From: Epiperipatus broadwayi
Taxonomy: Eukaryota > Onychophora > Udeonychophora > Euonychophora > Peripatidae
Reading direction: 5' to 3'
Length of the DNA stretch: 64,000 bases
NCBI GenBank assembly: GCA_028023455.1
Contig: JAQFVV010000027.1
Coordinates: 7,499,845-7,563,844, forward strand
The notes under the pieces were generated by a model. It did no database searches, was not told the origin of the DNA, and saw only the letters and a list, made by a program, of their open reading frames with translations. Shown in pieces: positions 46,446-56,860 of the stretch; position 1 is the first letter of the stretch; each line of letters starts with the position of its first letter. The position numbers were made by a program, and so were the translations under genes.

Positions 46446-47631
46446 ATATAAAAAGCTAATAAGCAAATTCGATTTGCCTAAATTCAAGATGTTCCTTTGG
46501 ATACTCAAACAAAAATCTAAAATTGAGGAATTATGGTGTAAAAAATGGAATTTTTATGAGGTCCTTAATGCTAATATTAACAGTGGCTGAATTCAAAATA
46601 TTTTATATCTTTTGCCTATAAAAATCTTCGAATGTAATGTGTATGTATTTATATAATTATGAACCTTTGCATGTCATAAGTGATTTCTTCAAGTTAATCT
46701 ATTTTATTTTAAATTAAGCCAATTTCACTCTGCCATTTATAATTGAAGGTATTAAATGCTTGCATGGTTAAAAATAATATAAAATACTTTATAACAAATA
46801 CTTTTATTTACTGTGCACTAAAAAGTCAATCAAAAATAATTGTTTTCTTCAATCACAATTGGAGATTTTAATATCTGACTTCAAATAAGTGTGGGGTGTC
46901 CAGAAATTAATTAATGGAATCCACTAGTTGTAAAAATTATTCATTGAATTAATTAATTTCTATATAAGTCACACTTCTATTTCAAGTTAAATATAAAAAT
47001 CCAAGTAGTTGAGATTTTTTTTTTTTTTACTTTTTAATGTACAATAAATAAAAGTATTTATTATTAAATATTTTTTATATATTTTTAACTTTTTAGTATT
47101 CACACAATAAATAAAAGTATTTATTATTTTTTAAAAATTTGCATATATCATTTTTAATATTTGGATAATATTTGTAATTATACCTACTTAAAATGGGGAA
47201 TAAAACTTACGTTGTGAGGCTATTTAATATTTTAAGGAAATTCACAACACATTAAAAATGGATTTCAATAATATTTTGTTTGTAAAATAAGCATTTTAAA
47301 AAAAGCTTTTAAATGAAAATAAAATTTCAACCTTTTTTTTTTAAAAAAATACTTTTATGATCAAGGGAAATTAAGATGTGTTTATTTAAAAAATATATTA
47401 CCCCTCTGGTGTGAATAACTATAAAGTTACTGAACTGATAGCATTGTATCAAACAAATCTTGAAATATATCATTGTTTTATTGTTATGTCATCAATTTCT
47501 AGTACATGTACAAAATTTGAAGGAAATCCATTTGATAAAAATATGTTAAATATGGATTACAAAAATTATCTTAAACAAACACCTTTTCTACATTAAATAA
47601 AAGTATTTAATAAAATTGTTTGATTTGAAAA
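46446..47631. other. Intronic AT-rich DNA
   Basis: Very AT-rich. The phrase ACAATAAATAAAAGTATTTA (or close) occurs two or three times around 47040-47120, a local duplication. No gene. Confidence 0.45.
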
Positions 47632-48320
47632 AATCATTTCTGTCATGAAATTTCATTTTACATACATCTAAAAGAATAATTATATTTACAGTACATATTT
47701 ACACACACATATATAAACAAAATAATATTTAAAATAAGTGAAAATTAAATTCACTTTTCACTAACTTATAATAAATAACAGAATAATGAATTTATATATA
47801 ACCAATTATGTAATTAAAATATTACATAACTATATCTTACTATAGTACTATACATTTCATCACCCTCTATTTGGTTATTATCTCATATTTTATACATTAT
47901 TTAAATAATAAACAAATAGGGAGAGCAATATATGTATAACACAAACAATCACAAGAACAATATTTCATACACACACATATAGATTAATTTAAAGAAATCA
48001 TTCCTATTATGAGAATTTATAATGATCTTATATGTAGATAATTACATATACAATACACATGCACATATATATATTTAAAATAAATTAAAATTAAAAAAAC
48101 TCATTTCTCCTTAACTAAAGTAAACAACAGGATAATGAACATTATGCAATTTTATCTTATAATATTACTATGAAAAATGCATTTAGCGCCCTCTATTATC
48201 TATTTTATATATTAATAAAATAATGAATAAGTGGAGGGTATAATACATAAATATAATCGCAATAGAGCAGTATTTCATAAATATTAACAAATAAATGATA
48301 ATTTTATGTCATTATGAAAA
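47632..48320. repeat. Diverged tandem duplication next to the C1GALT1 donor site
   Basis: Two units of about 360 and 320 bp (47632-47994 and 47995-48320) share in order AAATCATT.CT.T.ATGA, ATAATTA.AT.TACA, AAACTCATTT/AAATTCACTTTTC, AACA..ATAATGAA and CCCTCTATT. The second unit ends about 70 bp from the splice donor of the catalytic exon. Confidence 0.55.
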
Positions 48321-48388
48321 TTACTAGGTCTAATTTATTTATATTAAATTAATAATTTGCTTATAATAGTTATCAATAAAACACTTAC

Positions 48389-49059
48389 TTGTCTTATAGG
48401 ATAATATGAATGGTCATAAAACCAAAATTTTTTATCAAAGCGTCTACTCAAATGATGTTCTGGAATAAATGGAAAGAATCTTCCACGCCCAAACTCATCT
48501 CTGCTGTCCATCGGCACAACACCAACATTTTGCAAACATTTCCCCATTTCTGCATCTTCAGCACCAGTTGGGTCCATCTTACAAAGGCTAGAATTAGGAA
48601 GAGCTTCAACTACAAATCTTCTTAAGGCTTCTCGGCTTAAAACATAACCAGCACCACCACTAAAATAACCCTTTTCAACAATGTTACGAAAACGATATCC
48701 AAACCATATGGCATCATCATAAGAATAATTGTGTAACAAATAGCGTAAATTTTCAACAACAATGTAAGTGTCATCATCAGCCTTCAGAAACCAATCTGCA
48801 TCATTCAGATAGTGGTCATAAACATACTTAAAAGCTGCTTTTGTTTTGCCCCAAAGGTAATCATAATGTTCATTAACTTGAAGAGTTACAGTGGGTAGTG
48901 AATCATCTTCTTTTGTGCTCATGAATAAATGAATGTTGCATCTTCTGGCCCAAGTTTCTTTAACGGCCTTTGCTTTGGTATCATGACTTTTAGGATATGT
49001 CATAATCCAACATAACACTCTAACTTGCCGAGAAAGTTCATCTCTAGTCAGAATATCAC
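48389..49059 (-). CDS. C1GALT1: C1GALT1 catalytic exon (core 1 beta-1,3-galactosyltransferase)
   Basis: Minus-strand exon with acceptor TTTTAG before 49059 and donor GTAAGTG after 48389. It starts in phase 2 (GT completes a split codon) and codes for 13 + 210 residues. Visible family features: VRVLCWIMTYPKSHDTKAKA, W..RC (WARRC), then ADWFLKADDDTYIVVENLRY with the DxD metal/UDP-Gal motif, FGYRF, GYFSGGAGYVLS acceptor-site loop, EDAEMGKCL, and FIPEHHL. This is the Golgi GT31 enzyme that transfers Gal from UDP-Gal to GalNAc-alpha-Ser/Thr. The N-terminal exons (cytoplasmic tail, transmembrane anchor, stem) are not recognised in the window and lie at higher coordinates or beyond it. The reading frame is intact. 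A C1GALT1-like paralogue is possible. Confidence 0.93.
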
Positions 49060-49680
49060 CTAAAATTAATATATAAAGTAAAGTAGTTCAGTTCTTAAAA
49101 TAAATGTGACAATTTTTTAAATAACATCATGATTTGAAAATAATAGGATATTACAATCTAACAAATGACTATTAAACTCGGGTCCTTAACTTCATAAGTC
49201 TAAACAAAGTACTAATACAATGTGCTACTATCATATGATCAAATTCAAATAGGTGACAGATGTTTTAGTTTGCCATTTATTGAAGGATATTCTGAAAAAA
49301 TTGCAAGGTACCACTTCCCTTTTCATGTTCTTTATCCACTAATATCGTCTTTCCTGAGTCTTTTATCAAACCCAGATTATACAATATATAAATTCATATC
49401 TGAATGTGATATTTAGTGAAGGAAAAAAAAATAGATGCTAGAATACCATATTTACATTTAATTTTGGTTCATATATAAGAAGTTGTGTCATTTGATATTG
49501 TATCGTTCATGCTAATTCTGCCTTTAATGGTTGGGTCAGCTAATTTAAACACAATTTTATTACAAGCAATTTATTCAGAGCAAGTAATTCCACAAAGCAA
49601 AAAAAAAATGTTAAAGCAATCAATTAAAAAAGACAGCCATTACATAGCCTGGCTACATCTGGTACATATATATATATATT
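49060..49680 (-). other. Start of the upstream C1GALT1 intron
   Basis: Follows the acceptor of the catalytic exon. AT-rich; two small plus-strand open frames (49222-49416, 49485-49691) have no recognisable content. It ends in a (TA)n tract that borders PLE 3. Confidence 0.45.
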
Positions 49681-50798
49681 CAAATTTATAAATAAATATT
49701 TAAAAATACAGTATTTAAAAGCTTATAAAAAATATATGTATAACCGTCACTTAGAAGTGCTTTCAACCAACTTGTGGCTTTGTCAACTATCACATTTAAA
49801 ATGTCAGCTTTCCCATAATTCTATGATGTCAACTTTCCCATAATTCTGTGATCTTAATGTTTGCTGCTTGCCTATTAACCAAATGTTGCTTGTATTTACA
49901 TATCAACATCGCCTCTTTAATTTTCCTTTTATTATTATTTCTTTCAATTTCCAATATTTTTACATTGTTATAATTAAAATCGAAACCATATATACATGAT
50001 TTATTATGGTCATAAAAGACAGAAACTGATAAATTATCATTATTTTTAAAATTTTGTTTTGTATTTTGAACCCTTTTAAATAACATTAAGTGTTCCTTTG
50101 TTTTTTTTTCCAATGTGCACCTCAATCACCTATATATCCACGGCCACACCCACATGTCCATTTGTAAATGATACAATTTTTATTTGTAAATAAAGTTTTA
50201 TCCTTTGAATTGTTTATTAATTTATTTAATGTAGGTGGTGCATAAAATGCAATATCGCATATTCCTTTATAAATTTTCTTGATGAAACTTGCCTGTTGAT
50301 TTGAAATATATAGTATTGAATCGAGGTGCACATTGGAAAAAAGAACAAAGGAACACTTATTGTTATTTAAAAGGGTTCAAAATACAAAACAAAATTTTAA
50401 AAATAATGATAATTTATCAGCTTCTGTCTTTTATGATCATAATAAATCATGTATATATGGTTTCGATTTTAATTATAACAATGTAAAAATATTGGAAATT
50501 GAAAGAAATAATAATAAAAGGAAAATTAAAGAGGCGATGTTGATATGTAAATACAAGCAACATTTGGTTAATAGGCAAGCAGAAAACATTAAGATCACAG
50601 AATTATGGGAAAGTTGACATCATAGAATTATGGGAAAGCTGACATTTTAAACGTGATAGTTGACAAAGCCACAAGTTTGGTTGAAAGTGCTCCTAAGTGA
50701 TGGTTATACATATATTTTTTATAAGCTTTTAAATAATGTATTTTTAAATATTTATTTATAAATTTGCGTATATTATTTTGAAGAAATACAGACATCGA
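49681..50798 (-). mobile_element. Penelope-like element 3, palindromic short copy
   Basis: A minus-strand endonuclease fragment (50331-49829) with IIYKWTCGCGRGYIG, then LEKKTKEHLMLFKRVQNTKQ, is followed by the element's 3' tail to 49681. The tail plus endonuclease C-terminus (49681-50125) is repeated inverted at 50326-50766, leaving a 200 bp spacer with the unique GIY-YIG core. The right edge, 50780-50798, carries ATACAGACATCGA, the same terminal sequence as PLE 1 at 7360-7372. A terminal repeat in inverted orientation is a known arrangement for PLEs. No RT is present, so this is a 5'-truncated copy. Confidence 0.75.
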
Positions 50799-50879
50799 TT
50801 TATAATATTATATATATATATAATCAAAATTACCCCAAATTCACAACTCAACCAGATTAGCCAAAAAATAACCTCTAGA

Positions 50880-51230
50880 ACACTACCAATGGTTTCACTG
50901 CTACAAGGAGACTTCTCAAATGTAAAGAACTACAAAAAAATGACATATTTAAACTAAACATTACCCACAATTCCACTTATCTCCCACACACCCTTAATAT
51001 TAAAAAAAAATTAATTGCTTCAGAATCATAAATTTTTAATATATAAGATTCTTTAATTCCTTTTATTTCATTTCTCTCAAAAAAGACAACCTTAGCTTCA
51101 TCAAAATTAATAGTATGGTCTGTATATTTTAATGGATATATAAAGCAGAACTAAGATATTTATTTCTAACCTTAGTTGTATGTACCTTTATTTTTTCATT
51201 TAAGCTCAAACCACTCTAATCTTCCAAAAA
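50880..51230 (-). pseudogene. Penelope-like element 4, endonuclease C-terminal remnant
   Basis: Minus-strand translation contains YTDHTINFDEAKVVFFERNE, then IKGIKESYILKI, close to the HxIDFDxAKVxxRExxxxRRxIKEAIxI block at the end of PLE endonucleases. The surrounding frame is open only in pieces. It belongs to a different subfamily from PLE 3, which it adjoins. Confidence 0.45.
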
Positions 51231-51721
51231 CAAGGGATAATATACACTACTTCATGAATAGCCTTTCTATCAAAAATTTCCTTTGTGTTATTTAATAAAT
51301 ATCTTTTTTCCAAGCAATTTTCTTATTTCCAAACAAATTACTATTTTACATACAATTTTACAAGAAAACAATTTAAATGGTAAAAAATAAAAATCATATT
51401 TTTCTTTACCTTTTATACCTTTATTCTTAACATAGTGACTACATACCAAACAACTATTCTTTACATTAAAATCCAGAAATTACTAAATAAAAAAGTGTAG
51501 TAATTAAATGATAAGGTATTTTATTTTTGGAAAATAACTATTGAAATTAAATTGATTGTATATAAAGCTATTTTACATAATTTATTGTATGAATGCAAGA
51601 CCTGGACACTCTATAGACATAAAGACATTAGAAAAGTTTCATTACAATGACAAAATCATAAAACCAATCAATAAGTTTTTCAATTTGCTGAATGTGATAC
51701 TATAAAGTCCATTAAACTATC

Positions 51722-52285
51722 CAACATCACATGATCACCATTCTTTAGGATAACATAAACTGTTTTTCACAGAGGCAAAACTCTTCATGCAGTAGTGCCA
51801 CTCAGTGCAAACCAGAGTAATCAATGGAGGCAGATTGTGCAAGCCTAAAGAATGGTGATCATGTGATATTTGATGGTTTAATACTAATCCTGCCCAATAG
51901 GATTATGGTGACCATGGCCATTAAAAAACCAAAGACACCAAAAAGTATGGATACTGAACTGAGTACAGATCTATATAACTATACAAGCTGATGAGCTTAG
52001 CTTAAAAACACTATTGTGTTATTATTTTGGACTTTGGGCTTTATAGTTAGATAAAAAAGTAAAAGGTAGCTGCTGAAGGTTGCATTAGATCCTAAGATCT
52101 AGGTGCAATGCTTGCAGATCCAAGGCTCCTCACTAATGAAAGAAAAAAACTACAAAGTAGTCTGTGGATATTGGATGAGTAGGCTCTAGATAAGGATTTT
52201 ATGCACAAACCTTCCTGCCTCTATTAATTATTCTGGTTTACACTGGATGGTGCTACTATATGGAAAGTTTTGCCTCAGAAAAATG
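51722..52285. repeat. FB-1 foldback copy
   Basis: The plus arm (51722-51840) is cut short by a direct jump into AAAGAATGGTGATCATGTGA. The minus arm spans 52060-52280 (GGTTGCATTAGATCCTAAGA, ATATTGGATGAGTAGGC). Between them lies the CTGAACTGAGTACAGATCTA segment also seen at 29524 and 33808. Boundaries begin with CATCACATGATCACCATTC. Confidence 0.65.
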
Positions 52286-52584
52286 GACCCATTATTGTAA
52301 AATCACAAGTTCACTGAATTATACATGTAAAACAAATGAGCAATTCAAGATGAAATTGAACATGGTATTTGTAGAAGGATAGACTTCCATCTAAAGTTAT
52401 AAGGATTAACCTCAAAGTCTTTCTAAAGAAGCACAATGTCATTTGCTTCCATTATGAAAATATGGCAGAAAATAGAATACATTGGAGAACTATAATTAGA
52501 TACAATGCTGAAGTATGACAAAAAGAAGAGGTTTTTTTGCTGAAAATATTAAAGGAATCAGCTTGTTCTATATCACATGATTAC

Positions 52585-53130
52585 CATTTCTTATGCTTGC
52601 TCATAACGTATTAAAACAGTCAAAATTCTCCATACAGTAGTGCCACTCACTGTAAACCAGAGTACTCAATGGATTCCAGATGGCTTGTGCATAAAATCCA
52701 TATCTGATGCCTATTCATCCAATATCCCTAGACTAGTTTCTAGGTTGTGGCTTTCATCAGTGAGAGGCCTTGGATCTGAGAGCACTGCACCTAGATCTTA
52801 CAATCTAATGCAACCCTTCAGTAGCCACCTTTTATCTCTACTTAACCATAAAACTATGGGTCTAAAATTGAAAAGACAATAATAATTTCAATGTGTTTTC
52901 AATTTTAAACCCATAGTTTTGTAGTTAAGTAGAGGTAAATGGTGTTTGCTGGAGGGTTACATTAAATCCTAAGATCTACATGCAGTGCTCTCAGTTCCAA
53001 GGCTCCTTCCTGATGAAAGCCACAAGCTACAAACTAGTCCAGGGATATTGGATGAGTAGGCACAAGCCTTCTGGCATCCATTGATTCCTCTGGCTTGCAC
53101 TGAGTGGCACTAGAGTTTTTGCCTCCTTTA
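52585..53130. repeat. FB-1 foldback copy, best preserved centre
   Basis: The plus arm 52585-52890 and minus arm 52895-53130 form a near-continuous palindrome. At the centre, AACCATAAAACTATGGGTCT faces its inverse around 52915 (ACCCATAGTTTTGTAGTT). Each arm carries the FB-1 blocks (CCATACAGTAGTGCCACTC, CTTGTGCATAAAATCC, CCCTAGACTAGTTTCTAG). No transposase. Confidence 0.7.
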
Positions 53131-53522
53131 ATAATGTTCTATATGTGGACATATTTGTGACTTATAGATTGATTTATATAGACATCACAAAACTCATCTC
53201 TAGAGCACTTTTTCCCTTGTAATTGAACTAGGCCATCCTTATCTATAAATTGTTGCTGTACATGGTGATTAGGTATTTGCATATTTTTTTTTATATTTAT
53301 GTTCATAATAATCTTGATTTTAATTTCATGAATAACAAAACATAATAGAAATATGCATGGCTTTATATGTCTTTTAGACATAACTCATTGAAAAAAAATT
53401 TTCAGGTGCCTTTAATTTGTACAAAAGGTGTGCATCATTTCAAAATACATATGAGTTCAAATGTAAACACTTTTATATTTCACTGAACTAGGTTGTACAC
53501 TAGTTTTGCCATAAAAGAATAT
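53131..53522. other. Non-coding DNA 5' of the gypsy element
   Basis: AT-rich. An 80-codon minus-strand open frame at 53139-53381 shows no domain and is probably chance. It ends at the target-site duplication of the LTR element. Confidence 0.45.
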
Positions 53523-53527
53523 GATGT
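53523..53527. repeat. Target-site duplication, left copy (GATGT)
   Basis: Identical to 58159-58163 directly outside the right LTR; 5 bp is the usual size for Ty3/gypsy integrases. Confidence 0.9.
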
Positions 53528-53875
53528 TGCGATATACCCACCTACAGACTTAAGTATAAATACGTAAAAACTACATACCTGCTTATGGATTACTCTGTTA
53601 AATAAATATAAAGAGAGCGCTGCTATCGTTTATCCAGACCAGACATGACAGATCGATAAGCATGGATATAAATAGCATGGTAGAACGATCTACTCTCTCT
53701 CTTGTGTCCAGGTTCACGTGTGTAAAAGTAGTCAATGCCTTGGAAGGATATCTAGTCTCCAAGAAGAAACCATCCTCGAATGGTAATAGTGATAATTTGC
53801 TATCTGTGAAAACCCTGGATTATTTTTATGCTTGCTGACTGGTTCTCTCTCATAGAGTAACCCTCAGACATAGCA
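53528..53875 (+). repeat. 5' LTR (348 bp)
   Basis: Begins TGCGATATAC and ends ACATAGCA, the TG...CA rule. Two TATA-like TATAAATA boxes (53555-53562 and 53667-53674) and an AATAAA (53601-53606) are candidate promoter and polyadenylation signals; which are used is unknown. It differs from the 3' LTR by three substitutions (in the GAGAGC/GACAGC, CACGTG/CACATG and CAATGCC/CAACGCC contexts). Confidence 0.93.
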
Positions 53876-53878
53876 GAG

Positions 53879-53902
53879 TGGCGCAGTTGACAGGATAGAA
53901 CC
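53879..53902 (+). promoter_or_regulatory. Primer-binding site, tRNA-Ser type
   Basis: TGGCGCAGTTGACAGGAT and following bases start 3 bp after the LTR. The sequence is complementary to the 3' end of a tRNA-Ser (TGGCGCAGTCGGCAGGAT expected) with two mismatches. It would prime minus-strand cDNA synthesis. Confidence 0.75.
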
Positions 53903-53935
53903 GTAAGTTAAGCGACGCACAAAAAAAAAAAAAAA

Positions 53936-54970
53936 ATGGCGGCAGGTACAGCAATACATGAGTTCAATGTAAATAACAGCGACTCCTGGAAAACTTACAT
54001 AGCACAAGTGGAATATTATTTCTTCATAAATAAAATCGAAGAGGACCGCTATAAAATTGCTACTCTTTTATATTTCGCGGGTCAAGACATGATCAAATTG
54101 GCAAATAGGCTTACCGATCCAAAGCGTTTGGAAGACCTACCTTACCAGGAGTTCATAGAGAGACTAAATGCATATTTCGTACTGAAGACATCAAAGTGGA
54201 TAGCGCGTCTGAGATTAAGAAGCAGAACGCAATTACCGCAGGAAAAATATGTGGATTATGACCTCGCATTGAGAAAATTAGCGAAGGATTGTGAATTCGG
54301 ACAAGAAATAAATGACTCTCTGTTAGAACAATTCCTATACGGCATGTCAGATAATAAATTTAGGAAAGTGCTTTTGAGTGATTCCGATTTAAATTACAAA
54401 ACGGCCATGGAAAAATGCGTTGCACAGGAGGCCATGTTAAATATGGCATCGGAGTACACTACGGCAAAAATCCCAGAAAAAATAGCCTTCAGTATAGAAA
54501 GGGAAAGAAATAATATTGCGACCTCCAGTGGCTACAGTAAGAAACAAACATGTAATTGCTGTGGAAAAATAGGACATTTGAAAAATATTTGCAGATATAA
54601 AGACAAAGTTTGCAGGATGTGTAACACTAGAGGGCACTTAGCAGCTGTGTGTCATTCCAGAGACGGCGAATATCCGAGAAAAAAATCAGATTACAAGCCC
54701 CGGAGTGAGGTGGAACGTGAAATATCTATCAATGCCGTTAGAAATGACGACACCAAATTGGATAACATTCGTGTAGAATTGCAAATTTGCAATAAACGGA
54801 TGACAATGGAAGTGGATAGCAGTGCCGGCTTGTCAATTATATCACATAAAGACTGGATGGAAATAAAAAAAGACTGGGATAATAACTTAAAGCTACGGAA
54901 AGCAGATGTGTTTGCCACGGATATAAACGGAAATAGAATAAATATTCAAGGAAAGCTACCGTGCCAGTGA
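53936..54970 (+). pseudogene. gag and N-terminal half of protease
   Basis: An open frame of 344 codons starts at the ATG right after a 15-base A-run. Residues 1-200 match the overall look of Ty3/gypsy capsid (WKTYIAQVEYYF, LYFAG, EFIERLNAYF). Two zinc knuckles of form CX2CX4HX4C lie at residues 206-219 and 226-239. At 294-298 MEVDSSAGLSI is the aspartic protease active-site region (DSSAG where D[ST]GA is usual). The frame stops at 54970 in mid-protease, and the rest of protease continues in the +1-shifted frame of the next segment. As the break lies inside the protease domain, it looks like an indel rather than programmed frameshifting. Confidence 0.85.
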
Positions 54971-56013
54971 CGTTGAATAAAAGACATAAGTTCCTAGAAT
55001 TATATATAGTAAAAAATAATATTAGCCCGTTACTCGGCAGAAATTGGTTCGCGGCTTTGGGAATACGTGTGGAAATATTAAAAAAGGTCCGTATAGAAAC
55101 TACCATAAAAGAACGATACCCGGAATTGTTTAGGCCTGGAGTGTCGGAATTTAGAACTAGACCAGTGGATATTGAACTAGTCAAAGACGCAAAAGGAATT
55201 ATATGTAAACCTCGAAAAGTGCCGTTTGCGATAAGAGAAAAAGTAGAGAAAGAATTAAATGATCTTGTAGCTAAAGGAGTTCTCACACCTACGGAAGAGT
55301 CTTCGTGGGCGACCCCGATAGTGACGATTGTGAAACCAGAGGGTAGTTTACGGTTATGTGGAGATTATCGTCTCACAATAAATAAATATATAAATAAGGG
55401 AGCTTACCCCATTCCAAATGTGCGAGAAGTATTGGCAGTATTACAGAAGGCAAAATATTTTGCAAAAATAGATCTGAAAATAGCATTTCATCAGATTCCT
55501 GTAACTAAGGAGACAGCAGAGCTACTCACGTTAACCACGCACAAAGGCTTATATAAGTGCAATAAATTACCGTATGGAATAACGATCGCACCAAACGTGT
55601 TTCAAGCAAAAATGGATATGCTTTTTAGAGCAATGGACGGGGTAAACCCGTACTTGGACGATATTTTCGTCGTTGGCGAGACAGGAAACGAGCTTGAAAA
55701 GCGTGTGGATCAGGTTTGTTCGAAGTTAGACCAAGCTAAAGCGAAATTAAACGTAGGAAAGTGTATATGGTCTGCGAAGGAAATTAAATTTCTCGAACAC
55801 ATCGTAACTGAAAGAGGACGCCGCCCAGACCCAGAAAAGGGTAAAAGCCATAAAAAATGCCAGAAAATCCCAAAACGTGAAGGAACTTCAAGCATTCTTA
55901 GGACTGCTAAATTTCTAAGAAAGTTTTTTAGCTGGGAAATCACATGTGCTATCACCGCTATACATGTTGTTAAAGAAAAAACAATGTTGGATATGGAGCA
56001 CAGAACAAAATAA
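54961..56013 (+). pseudogene. pol: protease end, reverse transcriptase
   Basis: A 350-codon frame. It starts with the end of protease (ISPLLGRNWF), then RT from about residue 75: KPRKVPFAIREKVEKELNDL, SSWATPIV, RLCGDYRLTIN, motif A AKIDLKIAFHQIP (Asp171), KLPYGI (203-208) and YLDDIFV (231-237, catalytic YLDD). The last 60 residues after RGRRPDPEKG drift out of frame: the expected connection and FYRKF-type sequence is read in another frame (about 55830-55960). The nominal ATG at 54961 is not a real start. The RT would copy the element RNA inside virus-like particles. Confidence 0.85.
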
Positions 56014-56331
56014 AGCTTTTGAAACTGCAAAAGACTTGCTGACATCGGAAAGTTTGTTAGTGCATTATCGGAATGACTGGGAATTATGTATTACTGCAGA
56101 CGCATCGGAATACGGCGTCGGAGCTGTCCTCTCTCATCCATGTTATGAAGGTGAATGTCCTATTGCATTTGCTTCGAGAGTACTGACACCAGCTGAGAAA
56201 AATTAGTCAAGTGGATAAGGAAGCTTTAGCAGTGATTTTCGCGGTAAAGTTCCACCAATATGCATATGGACGGAAATTCACGATCTATACCGATCATCGC
56301 CCTCTAACTGGAATTTTTGGCTGTGTAAAAA
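55946..56331 (+). pseudogene. pol: RNase H domain
   Basis: The frame from 55946 gives LSPLYMLLKKK, W...QNKAFETAKDLL, then CITADASEYGVGAVLSH (first catalytic Asp) up to AEKN and a stop at 56204. After another one-base change, VDKEALAVIFAVKFHQY (catalytic Glu) and IYTDHRPL (Asp) follow to about 56331. All three acidic residues survive but two frames are involved. It would degrade the RNA strand of the RNA/DNA hybrid. Confidence 0.8.
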
Positions 56332-56860
56332 ATGTTTATGAATCGTCAAGCCCACGTGTTACGATGGATATATATATTGTCGCATTATGATTTCATGTTA
56401 ATTTACAAACCCGGAAAAAAGATCAGTCATGCTGATGCTTTGTCCAGATTGCCAGATGTAAAGGAAATTACTTATGAAATAAAGGAAATAAACTACATTG
56501 ACGCTCTAAATCCAGAAGGGATAAATAGCAACGTCATAGCGCACTGGACTAGGAATGATAAAGGATACATGAAATTGATAAATTGGATAAGAAAAGGTTG
56601 GCCATTTAGATGCCCCAGTGAATTTAAGTCATGGCATCTGGATTGCAAGAGAAGGACTGTCTGTGTGCAACGGATGCATAGTAAATAATGATCGTGTTTT
56701 AGTGCCTACTAATGGCAGAAAAAAATCTTAAGCTTATTGCATAAAGGACACCCTGGAATAGTGTGTATGAAAGCTCTGGCTAGATCATATGTATGGTGGC
56801 CAAACTTGACAAAGGATATTGAGAACACGCTGAAGAAAACAGATAACTAAACTGCCTCCG
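56332..56860 (+). pseudogene. pol: connection to integrase zinc-binding region
   Basis: 56332-56688 reads NRQAHVLRWIYILSHYDFML, YKPGKKISHADALSRLP, the typical end of RNase H. From about 56730 another frame gives LLHKGHPGIVCMKALARSYV and WWPNLTKDIENTLKK, the HH half of the integrase zinc finger. The CxxC half expected next is missing: the sequence passes straight to QITKLPPKKFETWEAPSAPW, an apparent in-element deletion. Confidence 0.75.

Larger units (their letters stand above)
22444..48388 (-). other. 25.9 kb intron of C1GALT1
   Basis: Bounded by donor GTAAGTG on the minus strand (from 48388 downward) and a T-rich acceptor ending TTTTATAG at 22444. The exon-exon junction ...YYPIRQ | GRDCCS... 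is colinear with the family, so no exon is missing. The intron is filled with LINE-A, an RTE-like LINE, FB-1 foldbacks, MITEs and an unidentified 3.2 kb insertion. Confidence 0.85.

Noticed and set aside
53860-53885. Initiator tRNA-Met-like sequence (TAGCAGAGTGGCGCAG)
   Set aside because: It spans the LTR/primer-site boundary by chance; the TGG start and the extended match favour a tRNA-Ser primer site, and the right LTR lacks the GTGG part.
54900-54970. Programmed ribosomal frameshift between gag and pol in the gypsy element
   Set aside because: The change of frame is in the middle of the protease domain and no slippery site with downstream structure was seen; an indel is simpler.
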